64,000 nucleotides of DNA, taken from contig CAJUGG010000102.1 in assembly GCA_910585995.1 (NCBI GenBank), positions 7,099-71,098 on the forward strand. Reading direction: 5' to 3'. This stretch comes from an uncultured Lachnospiraceae bacterium (lineage in GTDB: Bacteria; Bacillota; Clostridia; Lachnospirales; Lachnospiraceae). Position 1 is the stretch's first letter. Every line of letters starts with the position of its first letter. Below the pieces are notes generated by a model. The model saw nothing but the letters and a program-made list of their open reading frames with translations, had not been told where the DNA came from and made no database searches. Shown here one piece after another: positions 48,155 to 55,389 of this stretch. The translations under genes and the position numbers were made by a program.

Positions 48155-49003
48155 GTTACTAAATATATATTTCATAAACAGTATCACTAACAAGGTCACG
48201 GACAAGCCGAGCAGCAGGTACAGCATATAGTAGTTCTGCACTGCCCGCAGCATGGTCTCTACCGGGGTGTTTGCAAGTTCTTCTTCTCCGTTATATGGCA
48301 CCCGGCTTCCTCTGACTAAGAGTCTGTGGGAGTTTACGCCGTAGGGGGTGCAGGTAAATAAGGTCACATGGTCTTCCCCTTCTATGATCTGAAGAGCAGC
48401 TCCTAAGGTCTCCAAGTCGTCTTTGTCGATCATCGGCAGGATCTGGTCTACTTCGTAGGCAAAGGTCTCGTCTAAGATATGGATATAGAAGAGATCTCCC
48501 CGGTACAGCTGGTCAATATCGGTAAATAATCTTGCGCTTGGCAGGCCTCTGTGGGCCGCTAAGACGCTGTGGGTGCTCTCGCCTCCGATCGGGAGCTTGG
48601 TGCCGCTTAGGTGTCCTGCTCCGGTCTGTAAGATGTCTTCTCCGGTGCCGTGATAGATGGAGATCTTGACATTGATCTTGGGGATCGAGAGATACCCCAT
48701 CACGCCGTCGCCGGAGATATTCAGGATCTTCCAGTATTCGCTGTCTTTGGATTCAGCGTCATCGCCTGTGAAGGCGTCGCTTAACAGGTTATTTTGTTCT
48801 AAGCTGTCATTATAAGCTCTGGCACTCTCCCATTCTTTGGAATAATCTTCAGGTGTCATCTGGGAGATGGTCTCTTCGTAGCTGGTGATCAGCCTGCTCT
48901 GGCGGTAGGTGTTCCACTGATCGGAGATCGTGGGGTAGCACAGGATGCCAAAGCCTATCAGGAACAGGAGTCCAAAGAGGAGGGTCGGGATTTTTTTCTT
49001 CAT
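48134..49003 (-). CDS. Class C (pilus) sortase lacking the lid motif
   Basis: This 289-residue pilin-polymerising transpeptidase has an N-terminal helix (5-25) and a C-terminal helix (about 258-280), the class C layout. The catalytic triad is His151 in AAHRGLPSA, Cys218 in FTCTPYGVNSH and Arg227 in HRLLVRG. In most class C sortases a DPx lid covers the site; here the aligned segment reads NDSLEQNNLLSDAF, with no DP pair. The ATG at 49003 is chosen because AAGGAGTG precedes it; a GTG at 49015 overlaps the upstream stop. It lies directly downstream of the second sortase gene. Confidence 0.9.
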   Translation of the reverse strand: MKKKIPTLLFGLLFLIGFGILCYPTISDQWNTYRQSRLITSYEETISQMTPEDYSKEWESARAYNDSLEQNNLLSDAFTGDDAESKDSEYWKILNISGDGVMGYLSIPKINVKISIYHGTGEDILQTGAGHLSGTKLPIGGESTHSVLAAHRGLPSARLFTDIDQLYRGDLFYIHILDETFAYEVDQILPMIDKDDLETLGAALQIIEGEDHVTLFTCTPYGVNSHRLLVRGSRVPYNGEEELANTPVETMLRAVQNYYMLYLLLGLSVTLLVILFMKYIFSNKKSAGA

Positions 49004-49011
49004 GGTGTGAG

Positions 49012-49887
49012 TCACTCCTTGGAGGCCGCGGTCTGTTTGATTTTTTTATCGTACTTATATAATAGGAAGATACACAGTCCGGTCACGCCTAATCCGATGA
49101 GTACCCACAGCAGGTAGCTGGTATGGAGACTGGTGCCGATCAGACCAGAGGCTGCGGGGATGACTTCGTCCTGGACGGATTCGTAGGGTATCCGGTGTCC
49201 GCGGACGAGCAGGCGGTGGCTGTTGACACCGTAGGGGGTGCAGGTTAGGAGGGTCACGAGATCCTGGCCTGCTTCGGATACGAGTGCTTTGGTATCCGTG
49301 GGGTCTACTACGCTGATCTGGTCGACTTCGTAGCAGAGGGTGTCGTCTAAGATGGACAGGAGGAAATGGTCTCCTTCTGTGAGTTTGTCTAGGTCAGTGA
49401 AGAGGGCCGCGCTTGGGAGGCCTCTGTGGGCCGATATGACGGCGTGGCTTCCTTCGCCGCCGACGGGCAGGGAGCTGCCGGCCAGGTGGCCTGCGGCTTT
49501 TTGGAGGACGTCTTCATTGGTCGTGTGGTAGATGGGGATTTTGACGTTGATCTTGGGGATCTGGACGTAGCCCATCATGCCGTCGCTTGTGAGGTTCAGG
49601 CAGGAGAGGTATTCTTCGCTGCCTTCTTCGGGGACTTGGGCGGTGGAGAAGGAGTCGGGGAGGATGTAGGGGTCTAGGGCTTCGTTATAGGCGAGGGCTT
49701 TTTGCCATTCGGATTCGTAGTCGATCTGGCCGGATTCATCGAGGGCTGCGACGGTTTCGTCGTAGGTGGTGATGAGGCGGGATTGTCGGTAGTTGTTCCA
49801 TTGGTTAGCTGTGAATGGGTACAGCAGCAAGGACAGGCCGGCTGTGAACATGAGAATGAGGATAATTGTAGTGATTTTTTTATTCAT
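49012..49887 (-). CDS. Class C (pilus) sortase with DPY lid
   Basis: This 291-residue sortase has N- and C-terminal membrane helices. The catalytic residues are His154 (SAHRGLPSA), Cys216 (LTCTPYGVNSH) and Arg225 (HRLLVRG). The class C lid motif is present as DPY (72-74) in NEALDPYILPDSF. It should join the LPSTG pilin and LPNSG subunit into covalent fibres. The open frame runs 65 codons further upstream, but the ATG at 49887 has AAGGAGAG before it and starts the membrane helix. It is about 50 per cent similar by eye to the sortase encoded next. Confidence 0.93.
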   Translation of the reverse strand: MNKKITTIILILMFTAGLSLLLYPFTANQWNNYRQSRLITTYDETVAALDESGQIDYESEWQKALAYNEALDPYILPDSFSTAQVPEEGSEEYLSCLNLTSDGMMGYVQIPKINVKIPIYHTTNEDVLQKAAGHLAGSSLPVGGEGSHAVISAHRGLPSAALFTDLDKLTEGDHFLLSILDDTLCYEVDQISVVDPTDTKALVSEAGQDLVTLLTCTPYGVNSHRLLVRGHRIPYESVQDEVIPAASGLIGTSLHTSYLLWVLIGLGVTGLCIFLLYKYDKKIKQTAASKE

Positions 49888-49941
49888 GTGTCTGGACTCT
49901 CCTTGATGTTGTAAATTTATATACTGGATGCTGTACATAGT

Positions 49942-50020
49942 GTACGCTGGGCGCGATATATGGGTACGCAGGGCACAGCATATGAGTACGCAAGATGCGG
50001 TATATGAGTACGCAGGACGC
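49942..50020. repeat. 22-bp tandem repeat (about 3.6 units)
   Basis: Units begin at 49942, 49964, 49986 and 50008, each starting GTACGC and containing a TATATG or CATATGA near the end; the last unit is partial. The array lies upstream of the sortase ribosome binding site, beside hairpin locus 4. It may be a leader or regulatory spacer. Confidence 0.75.
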
Positions 50021-50022
50021 TG

Positions 50023-50197
50023 CCGGGAATGAGGGGATACCCCCGCAAACCCAAGGGCAACGCTGCGGTGAACTAACTGCAACTTCGACCAGCGACGCGA
50101 AGGCTCGGCCTTCGCGCCGGGTCTACGTGGGCAGTGGATTTCACCTCCGCTAAAAGCGCCCTCAAAAGAGTTCGCGGGGGTATCCCCTCATCCCCGG
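50023..50197. repeat. Long intergenic hairpin, locus 4
   Basis: Arms of 24 bases (50023-50046 and 50174-50197, starting CCGGGRATGAGGGGATAC) are inverted with one mismatch, which is G-U in minus-strand RNA. The core contains AGGGC/GCCCT, GCGGTGAA/TTCACCTCCGC and the GCGAAGGCTCGGCCTTCGC hairpin at its tip. It lies between the pilin and sortase genes. The core is unlike loci 1-3. Confidence 0.85.
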
Positions 50198-50300
50198 CGG
50201 CTGACGGTGGACGACCTATGGGGTGGTCATCCGCGCGGGTCAGGGCGGGTGGGGATGGGGTGCTGCTTGCACGTGTTGCAGGTTGTTCTGTTTTGGACGG

Positions 50301-50335
50301 GTGCCGGATGAGCTTACGGGCGCTCATGCCGGCAC
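50301..50335. other. Hairpin downstream of the backbone pilin
   Basis: GTGCCGGATGAGC (50301-50313) and GCTCATGCCGGCAC (50322-50335) pair with a single bulge. It lies 47 bases after the pilin stop on the minus strand. No U-tract follows in that direction, so it may protect the pilin mRNA 3' end rather than terminate. The rest of 50198-50381 shows no gene. Confidence 0.55.
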
Positions 50336-50381
50336 GAGTCTTTTGGCTTATGTATGGTTGGATTGGTTACAATACTTTTCT

Positions 50382-52370
50382 TTATCTAGCAGATTTTCTG
50401 CGGCTGATGAAGTACAGAGCAGCTGCAAGAATCATGATTGCACATCCGCCAAAGGTGAAGATTGTTGTACCGATACCACCGGTGGATGGAAGGGATGCGA
50501 TCTTGGTATTTGGAACTGTACTAGTATTCATACCATTTTCCTCTTTCTCATTTGTATAAACCTTAACTGTTCCACCATCATGTGATACTGTAAATTCATT
50601 AGTTGTCTTACCGTCAATAGTAATCTTCCAAGACTTCAGCTGTCCAGCTTCTACGCCAGTAACCTTATTGCTTTCTTCATGATACGTAGCTTCAATCGCA
50701 ATCTCAAATACATGCGCATTTAATGAATATCCAGTTGGTGCTTTTGTCTCTTTTAAGTAATATTTAGCTGGTTTACCAGTTGTTCCTGCGGCGAGTCCTC
50801 TGATGGGCAATTGACCATTCTCAGCAGAAGCTATAATTCCCGTTGGATGAATCACATTTGTATAAATATGATCTTCAAGTTTGTCGTTGTCTGTAGGTTT
50901 GAAAGTATCTGGATTTACTGTATATAAGGTAAACTCAGCATCTTTCAATACATCTGTTATAGTTTTATTACCAATTTCTATATCTTTGCCAGTTTCTTCA
51001 CCTGTCTTAGTCAAGATACCACTGGTAAGTTCTTTAATACTTGTAGAACCATTTGCACCACCATTGATATCAAACGTATAAGTAAATGTTTTGTCTTCTT
51101 TCTCTTCAATTACATCTTCACCATTTATGTTTGAATCCTTTGTATATTTTATAGATACATCATTTACATTTTCCTCATAATTATCAGCAGCATTTTCATT
51201 TAATGTTGCGGAATAGAGGATAATCGCACGCTCTCCAACATACTGATTCAGAGTATAATCATTAGTTGTTCCATTTATAGTTCCAAAATCTGTCACTACA
51301 AAATTAACTGTAATCGTTGTTTTCTTTGTGGTGTCATCCTTTTTAACGTCAAGTGTATAATCTTTACCTTCTTCTAATACTTTATCACCAACTGTAGCTA
51401 CAGGCAGACCATCCTCGTCTTCAACAACTTCGCTTACTATGCCAGGAATAACCACTTTAAGATCATTGTTATAATCAAATCCTTCATCTAATGTATCAAC
51501 TACATTAAATACAGGATGTTTTCCACCATAATTTGGAATTGGAGTGATTGGTACAGCAAATTCGATCTTGTCACCCTCTTTAATATTTGCAGAATTTCCT
51601 TTGGAGGTCTCTTCGTCTTCTCCTACTACCCATTTTTCAACAGCCGGACCATCAGTTACTTTTACCCAGCTATCTGTTGAAAGGATACTAAAGTTAGCTT
51701 CATCCAAAATATTTCCTGTACTGTCTGCATTAACTTTATAATAAATGGATGCTACGATCGGATTATAAATCTTGCTCTCACTTCCGCTGACAGCAATCAA
51801 ATAAGAACCCACTTTCAATCCTGTCAAGGTTACAGAGAAAGTACCATTTGCAGCATCTGTCTTAGTATTATCAGCAGTTACAGCAACTTCAATTTGATTG
51901 CAAGCTTCATTATCTACATTAGCATCATCTTCAGCAATATGATTCCAAACTGCTGTCAACTGATCCTCAGATATTGTGATTTCAGGTACTTTAGTTTTAT
52001 CTGTTGGATCTTCAATAGGTGTTGTGTCAATTACATTACCTGCACCTACTGCACTTTCACCATATACTGCTGCATAGCTGGAGAAGCTTCCATTGTTATC
52101 CCCTTTGCCATCCGTAATGGTTTCATTATTTGCATATACAGCTTTTACAACCTGATATGCACTAATCTTTAATGTAGAAGGCAGTTGCCCATCTTCTAAT
52201 GCAAAACCATCGATGGTAATCTTTCCTGTATCTCCACTTTTACCTGTTGCAGGTGTCTCGGTTACTCCAGGTGTCCCTGGTGTTGATGTTTCTGCAAACG
52301 TCGTCACCGACATTCCCAGTACCATTGCCAGTGTCAGCACTACTGACAAAATCTTTTTCATCTTTTTCAT
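50382..52370 (-). CDS. Major (backbone) pilin with LPSTG sorting signal
   Basis: This 662-residue pilin has a signal peptide (MKKMKKILSVVLTLAMVLGM, ending TFA). An N-terminal domain contains LKISAYQVVKAVY and GLKVGSYLIAVSGSE. A central isopeptide-forming fimbrial domain is preceded by DGPAVEKWVVG, whose Lys may be the polymerisation site, and contains FNVVDTLDEGFDYNNDLKVV. A C-terminal SpaA/CnaB-type domain has the E-box KYYLKETKAPTGYSL (Glu at about 541). LPSTG (627-631), a membrane helix and RRKSAR complete the sorting signal. It is more AT-rich than its neighbours, consistent with transfer or high expression. It should form the pilus shaft through the sortases encoded next. Confidence 0.9.
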   Translation of the reverse strand: MKKMKKILSVVLTLAMVLGMSVTTFAETSTPGTPGVTETPATGKSGDTGKITIDGFALEDGQLPSTLKISAYQVVKAVYANNETITDGKGDNNGSFSSYAAVYGESAVGAGNVIDTTPIEDPTDKTKVPEITISEDQLTAVWNHIAEDDANVDNEACNQIEVAVTADNTKTDAANGTFSVTLTGLKVGSYLIAVSGSESKIYNPIVASIYYKVNADSTGNILDEANFSILSTDSWVKVTDGPAVEKWVVGEDEETSKGNSANIKEGDKIEFAVPITPIPNYGGKHPVFNVVDTLDEGFDYNNDLKVVIPGIVSEVVEDEDGLPVATVGDKVLEEGKDYTLDVKKDDTTKKTTITVNFVVTDFGTINGTTNDYTLNQYVGERAIILYSATLNENAADNYEENVNDVSIKYTKDSNINGEDVIEEKEDKTFTYTFDINGGANGSTSIKELTSGILTKTGEETGKDIEIGNKTITDVLKDAEFTLYTVNPDTFKPTDNDKLEDHIYTNVIHPTGIIASAENGQLPIRGLAAGTTGKPAKYYLKETKAPTGYSLNAHVFEIAIEATYHEESNKVTGVEAGQLKSWKITIDGKTTNEFTVSHDGGTVKVYTNEKEENGMNTSTVPNTKIASLPSTGGIGTTIFTFGGCAIMILAAALYFISRRKSAR

Positions 52371-52448
52371 TTCCTTTTCCTTTCTTTGCTTGGTTGCCTG
52401 TTTACGTGTTACGTCAGGTCTTGCCCGGTGGGCCGCTTCGGGGTCTCC

Positions 52449-52470
52449 CCCGGCAGCGGAGGCTGCCGGG
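52449..52470 (-). other. Perfect stem-loop between LPNSG protein and pilin genes
   Basis: CCCGGCAGC and GCTGCCGGG pair perfectly around a four-base loop, followed on the minus strand by GGGGAGACCCC rather than a U-tract. It lies 25 bases past the upstream stop and 79 bases before the pilin start. It could stabilise the 5' end of a processed, pilin-rich mRNA. Confidence 0.55.
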
Positions 52471-52494
52471 ATCTGTGATTGTTTCTTTGATCCG

Positions 52495-55332
52495 CTAGCA
52501 CCTCCTCTGCCTGTTGTTTTTATATAAGATCAGTACGGCTGCCAACATTAGGAGGGTGCCGATGATCGTATACCAGTAGATTCCGATACCGCCGGAGTTC
52601 GGCAGTTCGTATAGGTCGGTGTTTTTGACGGTGAGGTTGAGTCGGTCGTTGGTGCCTTCTGTTGTAGAAGTTACGATGCTTACTTCACCGATCATATTGT
52701 TATATTTTTGACTATCTGCCAGGCTTCGGCCGTTGATCAGGACTTCCAGACCGCTGCCTTGAACTTCTTCTCCGGTCGCTGGATCTTTGCTCACGGCGGT
52801 GCGTTTGATCTCCAGTTTGATTGGTTCTTTGAGGAGACAGTAGCCGCTTGGAGCTTTGAGTTCGTACAGCCAATAGGTGCCTGCCCGCAGGTTCTTAAAG
52901 CAGATCATTCCGTTTGCGTCTGTTCTGACTGGCTGAGGATTGTCAGATGTGTCTGACGAGGTGTCCTCCTGAGTTGTCAGGGCGGCTGGGTCGGTTCCTG
53001 TGTCTGTCGATGGTACTGCGGTCGGCAGGATTGGGTCGCCTTCTTTTGACTGGGTCAGGTAGAGGGCAAATTCTGCGCCTTCCAGTGAAGTCGTGCCGCT
53101 GCCGTCGGTCTTGTGCAGATACAGGTCAATCTTGTCTGGCATGTATTTGTTGGTGAAGACAAAGGATGCGCCTGCTTCGGTTGTCAGGAGTACGTTTTGT
53201 CCTTTGACTTCTGCAGTAGTACCGTCTGTGGACGGGATTGTCGGGACGCCCAGAGCGATGGTTACGTATGGACTGTCAGTCGTTGGTATCTGCTCTTTGT
53301 ACTCGGTCGTCAGTTTGGTCTCCCGTACGAGGTACTTTCTGTCTGCCAACAGGTCTTTGAAGACTGCGGTATGCTCGGCATCTAATACAAATTCTCCGGG
53401 ATCTAAGCCGTTTTTACTGTCCGGGCCAGTCGTATAGGTCCAGGTCTCCAGACCTTTTTGTACGGAATACATGGCTTTTTCTACTGTGGCGTAGATTCTG
53501 TATTTCTGATCATTCGCAGTATACAGATATTCGTTGCTGTCCTCCGTTGTACCTGCTGTCCAGCTGTTTACCTCAGCTTCTGTCGCCTGAACAGCGATAT
53601 ACTGCTTATTGCCCTCTTTGTTAAGAGCCGCTGTGATCTTTTCGTCAATTGCGGTCGCGTCGCCTCCAAAGACCTCCTTCACCTCTTTATACGTCCTCAG
53701 TTCCCGATACAATACAAAGTGAAATTCATCTTCGGTCAGTGTATCTTCTCCTTCGATCTGTATGGTCTTGGTCACGTTGAGTGTGCCTTTGGGTATGGGC
53801 TGATTGACATAATGTAGCATCTGCGGCTCCTGCGTGCCGCTGACGGTGTAGATATCGTCTTTGGAATCCTCCGCTGGAGGGATGGGCTGGATCTGGACGT
53901 ATTTGCCGCCGGCCAGCTCTCTTACCTGATATTGGTCGCCTGGCTTCATGCCGATAAAGACCGCTGCCTCACCTGGCTTCAGGATAAATGTACCGTCCGG
54001 GCCGGTCGTGTCGGTCGCGATCACTTTCCCGTTCAGGGAGATCTGATCACCTTCCGGCTCATACTCCTCTTCTGTGTAGACGGGCTTGCCGTCGGTGGTG
54101 TATCTTAGGTAGGTCTCGCCTGAGCGGGCATTGCCCCATTCGTCTGTCAGGCGGAAGGTGAAGTCTTCACCTGTCTTTTGTCCGGTGGTCAGGGTCTTCA
54201 TCACGCCAAATGAGACGTTGGTGTTATTAAAAGTTGCTTCCACCAGGGAATTGCCTGTGGAGCCTTCCTGACTGGTCTCACCGATCGGCCACCAGCCTTC
54301 GGGCATCACTTTGCCGAGGTCTTCTTCTGTCATGTCCGCCTGTTCTTCCTCGGTAAACTCAGTCAGGGCCGGGATCTCGGTCACTTTGTAGTCCGCGTCT
54401 GCCGGGATCTGGGAGAAGACTGCGGTCTGACCGCCTTTTATGGAAAATCTTCCTTTGTTGTCGGTCTTGCCTTCTGCGTTCTCTCCTGCTTTGGCACCTA
54501 CGATCGTGTAGGCTTCATCCACACAGGGCTGCCCTTTGATCTGAAGCGAAAACCAGAAATCCGGGGTGTCCGGTGCGTCATAGTCTTTGAGAAAGCTGAT
54601 CTCTTTACTGACTCTTAACTCTGCCTTGCCGCCTGCGCCTTCGGGCACGTAGCGGTTGGTAAATGTCACGGCTGATCCTGTGGAGAGCACTTCACTCACA
54701 GGAGTGGAGCCGCCCGCAGGGCTTTTACAGGAATAACCGCCCTCGGAAAACAGGACTTCTTCGTACTCATACTTCAGTTCCAGGAAATTCCCTTCCGGGT
54801 CACAATAAGCATGTGTCTTATCAACTTTCCACTCGCCGTTTTCCTCCTTTTTGGGGGTCAGATAGGTAGAAGATTCTGTTACCTTATATTTCCTGGCTCC
54901 AAAGTTCTTAAAACATGCCGTCTGCCCGGCCCTCAAGGTGAAGATCCCATAGTCGCCTGTGGTATTGGTGATTTTGGCACCTTTTATCCAGGTCCACCAT
55001 CCTGGTAGATTTTGATCACTATATCTTCCTCTGTATTCGGCCACCTCACCGAGATCCTCATCAATCACCTGGTATTCCTGGTCACGGATCGGCTGGCCGT
55101 TTTCATCGGTCAGGATAAACTGGAAGAGATCCGCCGCCGGGGCTGTATAGCCCTCGGCTGCACTCTCCACCTGCTTGCTTACATAGAGGTCCGGGGAATT
55201 ATTGGGTTCATTGATAAATGTCGCCGTCGGCACCCCAGTCCCCCCGCCCGCCGCATAAGCGGGGAGGATACTTCCTGATAGACAACAGATAATAGTCAGG
55301 AAGGTTATTAGATTTTTAAATTGTTTCATCAT
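52495..55332 (-). CDS. LPNSG-anchored pilus protein with repeated CnaB-like modules
   Basis: This 945-residue protein has a signal peptide (MMKQFKNLITFLTIICCLSG, ending AYA). About four repeats of the DUF7601/CnaB-like kind each start like LYVSKQVE, LRVSKEI, VMKTL or LNVTKTI and contain GxFxLxxGQTAxFxxxxxxxYxVxE. A SpaA-type module with E-box YWLYELKAPSGYCLL follows, then LPNSG (910-914), a membrane helix and RQRRC. This fits a minor pilin or the base subunit linked to the wall. The ribosome binding site GAGGGGG lies in the 3' arm of a hairpin at 55342-55375. It is co-transcribed with the giant adhesin upstream and the pilin downstream. Confidence 0.87.
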   Translation of the reverse strand: MMKQFKNLITFLTIICCLSGSILPAYAAGGGTGVPTATFINEPNNSPDLYVSKQVESAAEGYTAPAADLFQFILTDENGQPIRDQEYQVIDEDLGEVAEYRGRYSDQNLPGWWTWIKGAKITNTTGDYGIFTLRAGQTACFKNFGARKYKVTESSTYLTPKKEENGEWKVDKTHAYCDPEGNFLELKYEYEEVLFSEGGYSCKSPAGGSTPVSEVLSTGSAVTFTNRYVPEGAGGKAELRVSKEISFLKDYDAPDTPDFWFSLQIKGQPCVDEAYTIVGAKAGENAEGKTDNKGRFSIKGGQTAVFSQIPADADYKVTEIPALTEFTEEEQADMTEEDLGKVMPEGWWPIGETSQEGSTGNSLVEATFNNTNVSFGVMKTLTTGQKTGEDFTFRLTDEWGNARSGETYLRYTTDGKPVYTEEEYEPEGDQISLNGKVIATDTTGPDGTFILKPGEAAVFIGMKPGDQYQVRELAGGKYVQIQPIPPAEDSKDDIYTVSGTQEPQMLHYVNQPIPKGTLNVTKTIQIEGEDTLTEDEFHFVLYRELRTYKEVKEVFGGDATAIDEKITAALNKEGNKQYIAVQATEAEVNSWTAGTTEDSNEYLYTANDQKYRIYATVEKAMYSVQKGLETWTYTTGPDSKNGLDPGEFVLDAEHTAVFKDLLADRKYLVRETKLTTEYKEQIPTTDSPYVTIALGVPTIPSTDGTTAEVKGQNVLLTTEAGASFVFTNKYMPDKIDLYLHKTDGSGTTSLEGAEFALYLTQSKEGDPILPTAVPSTDTGTDPAALTTQEDTSSDTSDNPQPVRTDANGMICFKNLRAGTYWLYELKAPSGYCLLKEPIKLEIKRTAVSKDPATGEEVQGSGLEVLINGRSLADSQKYNNMIGEVSIVTSTTEGTNDRLNLTVKNTDLYELPNSGGIGIYWYTIIGTLLMLAAVLILYKNNRQRRC

Positions 55333-55341
55333 TTTTTCATA

Positions 55342-55375
55342 TCCCCCTCGGTGGCTTGAGGGCTTTCGAGGGGGA
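55342..55375 (-). promoter_or_regulatory. Hairpin sequestering the ribosome binding site of the LPNSG gene
   Basis: TCCCCCTCG (55367-55375 on the minus strand) pairs perfectly with CGAGGGGGA (55342-55350). The second arm contains the only purine-rich ribosome binding site, 10 bases before the ATG at 55332. The first arm starts 14 bases after the adhesin stop, so ribosomes finishing the adhesin could open it, giving translational coupling. Confidence 0.55.
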
Positions 55376-55389
55376 AGGCCTCCTTTCTA

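Noticed and set aside
50134..50559. Plus-strand frames across the gap after the pilin gene
   Set aside because: They run through hairpin locus 4 and the antisense of the pilin C-terminus and lack any credible start.
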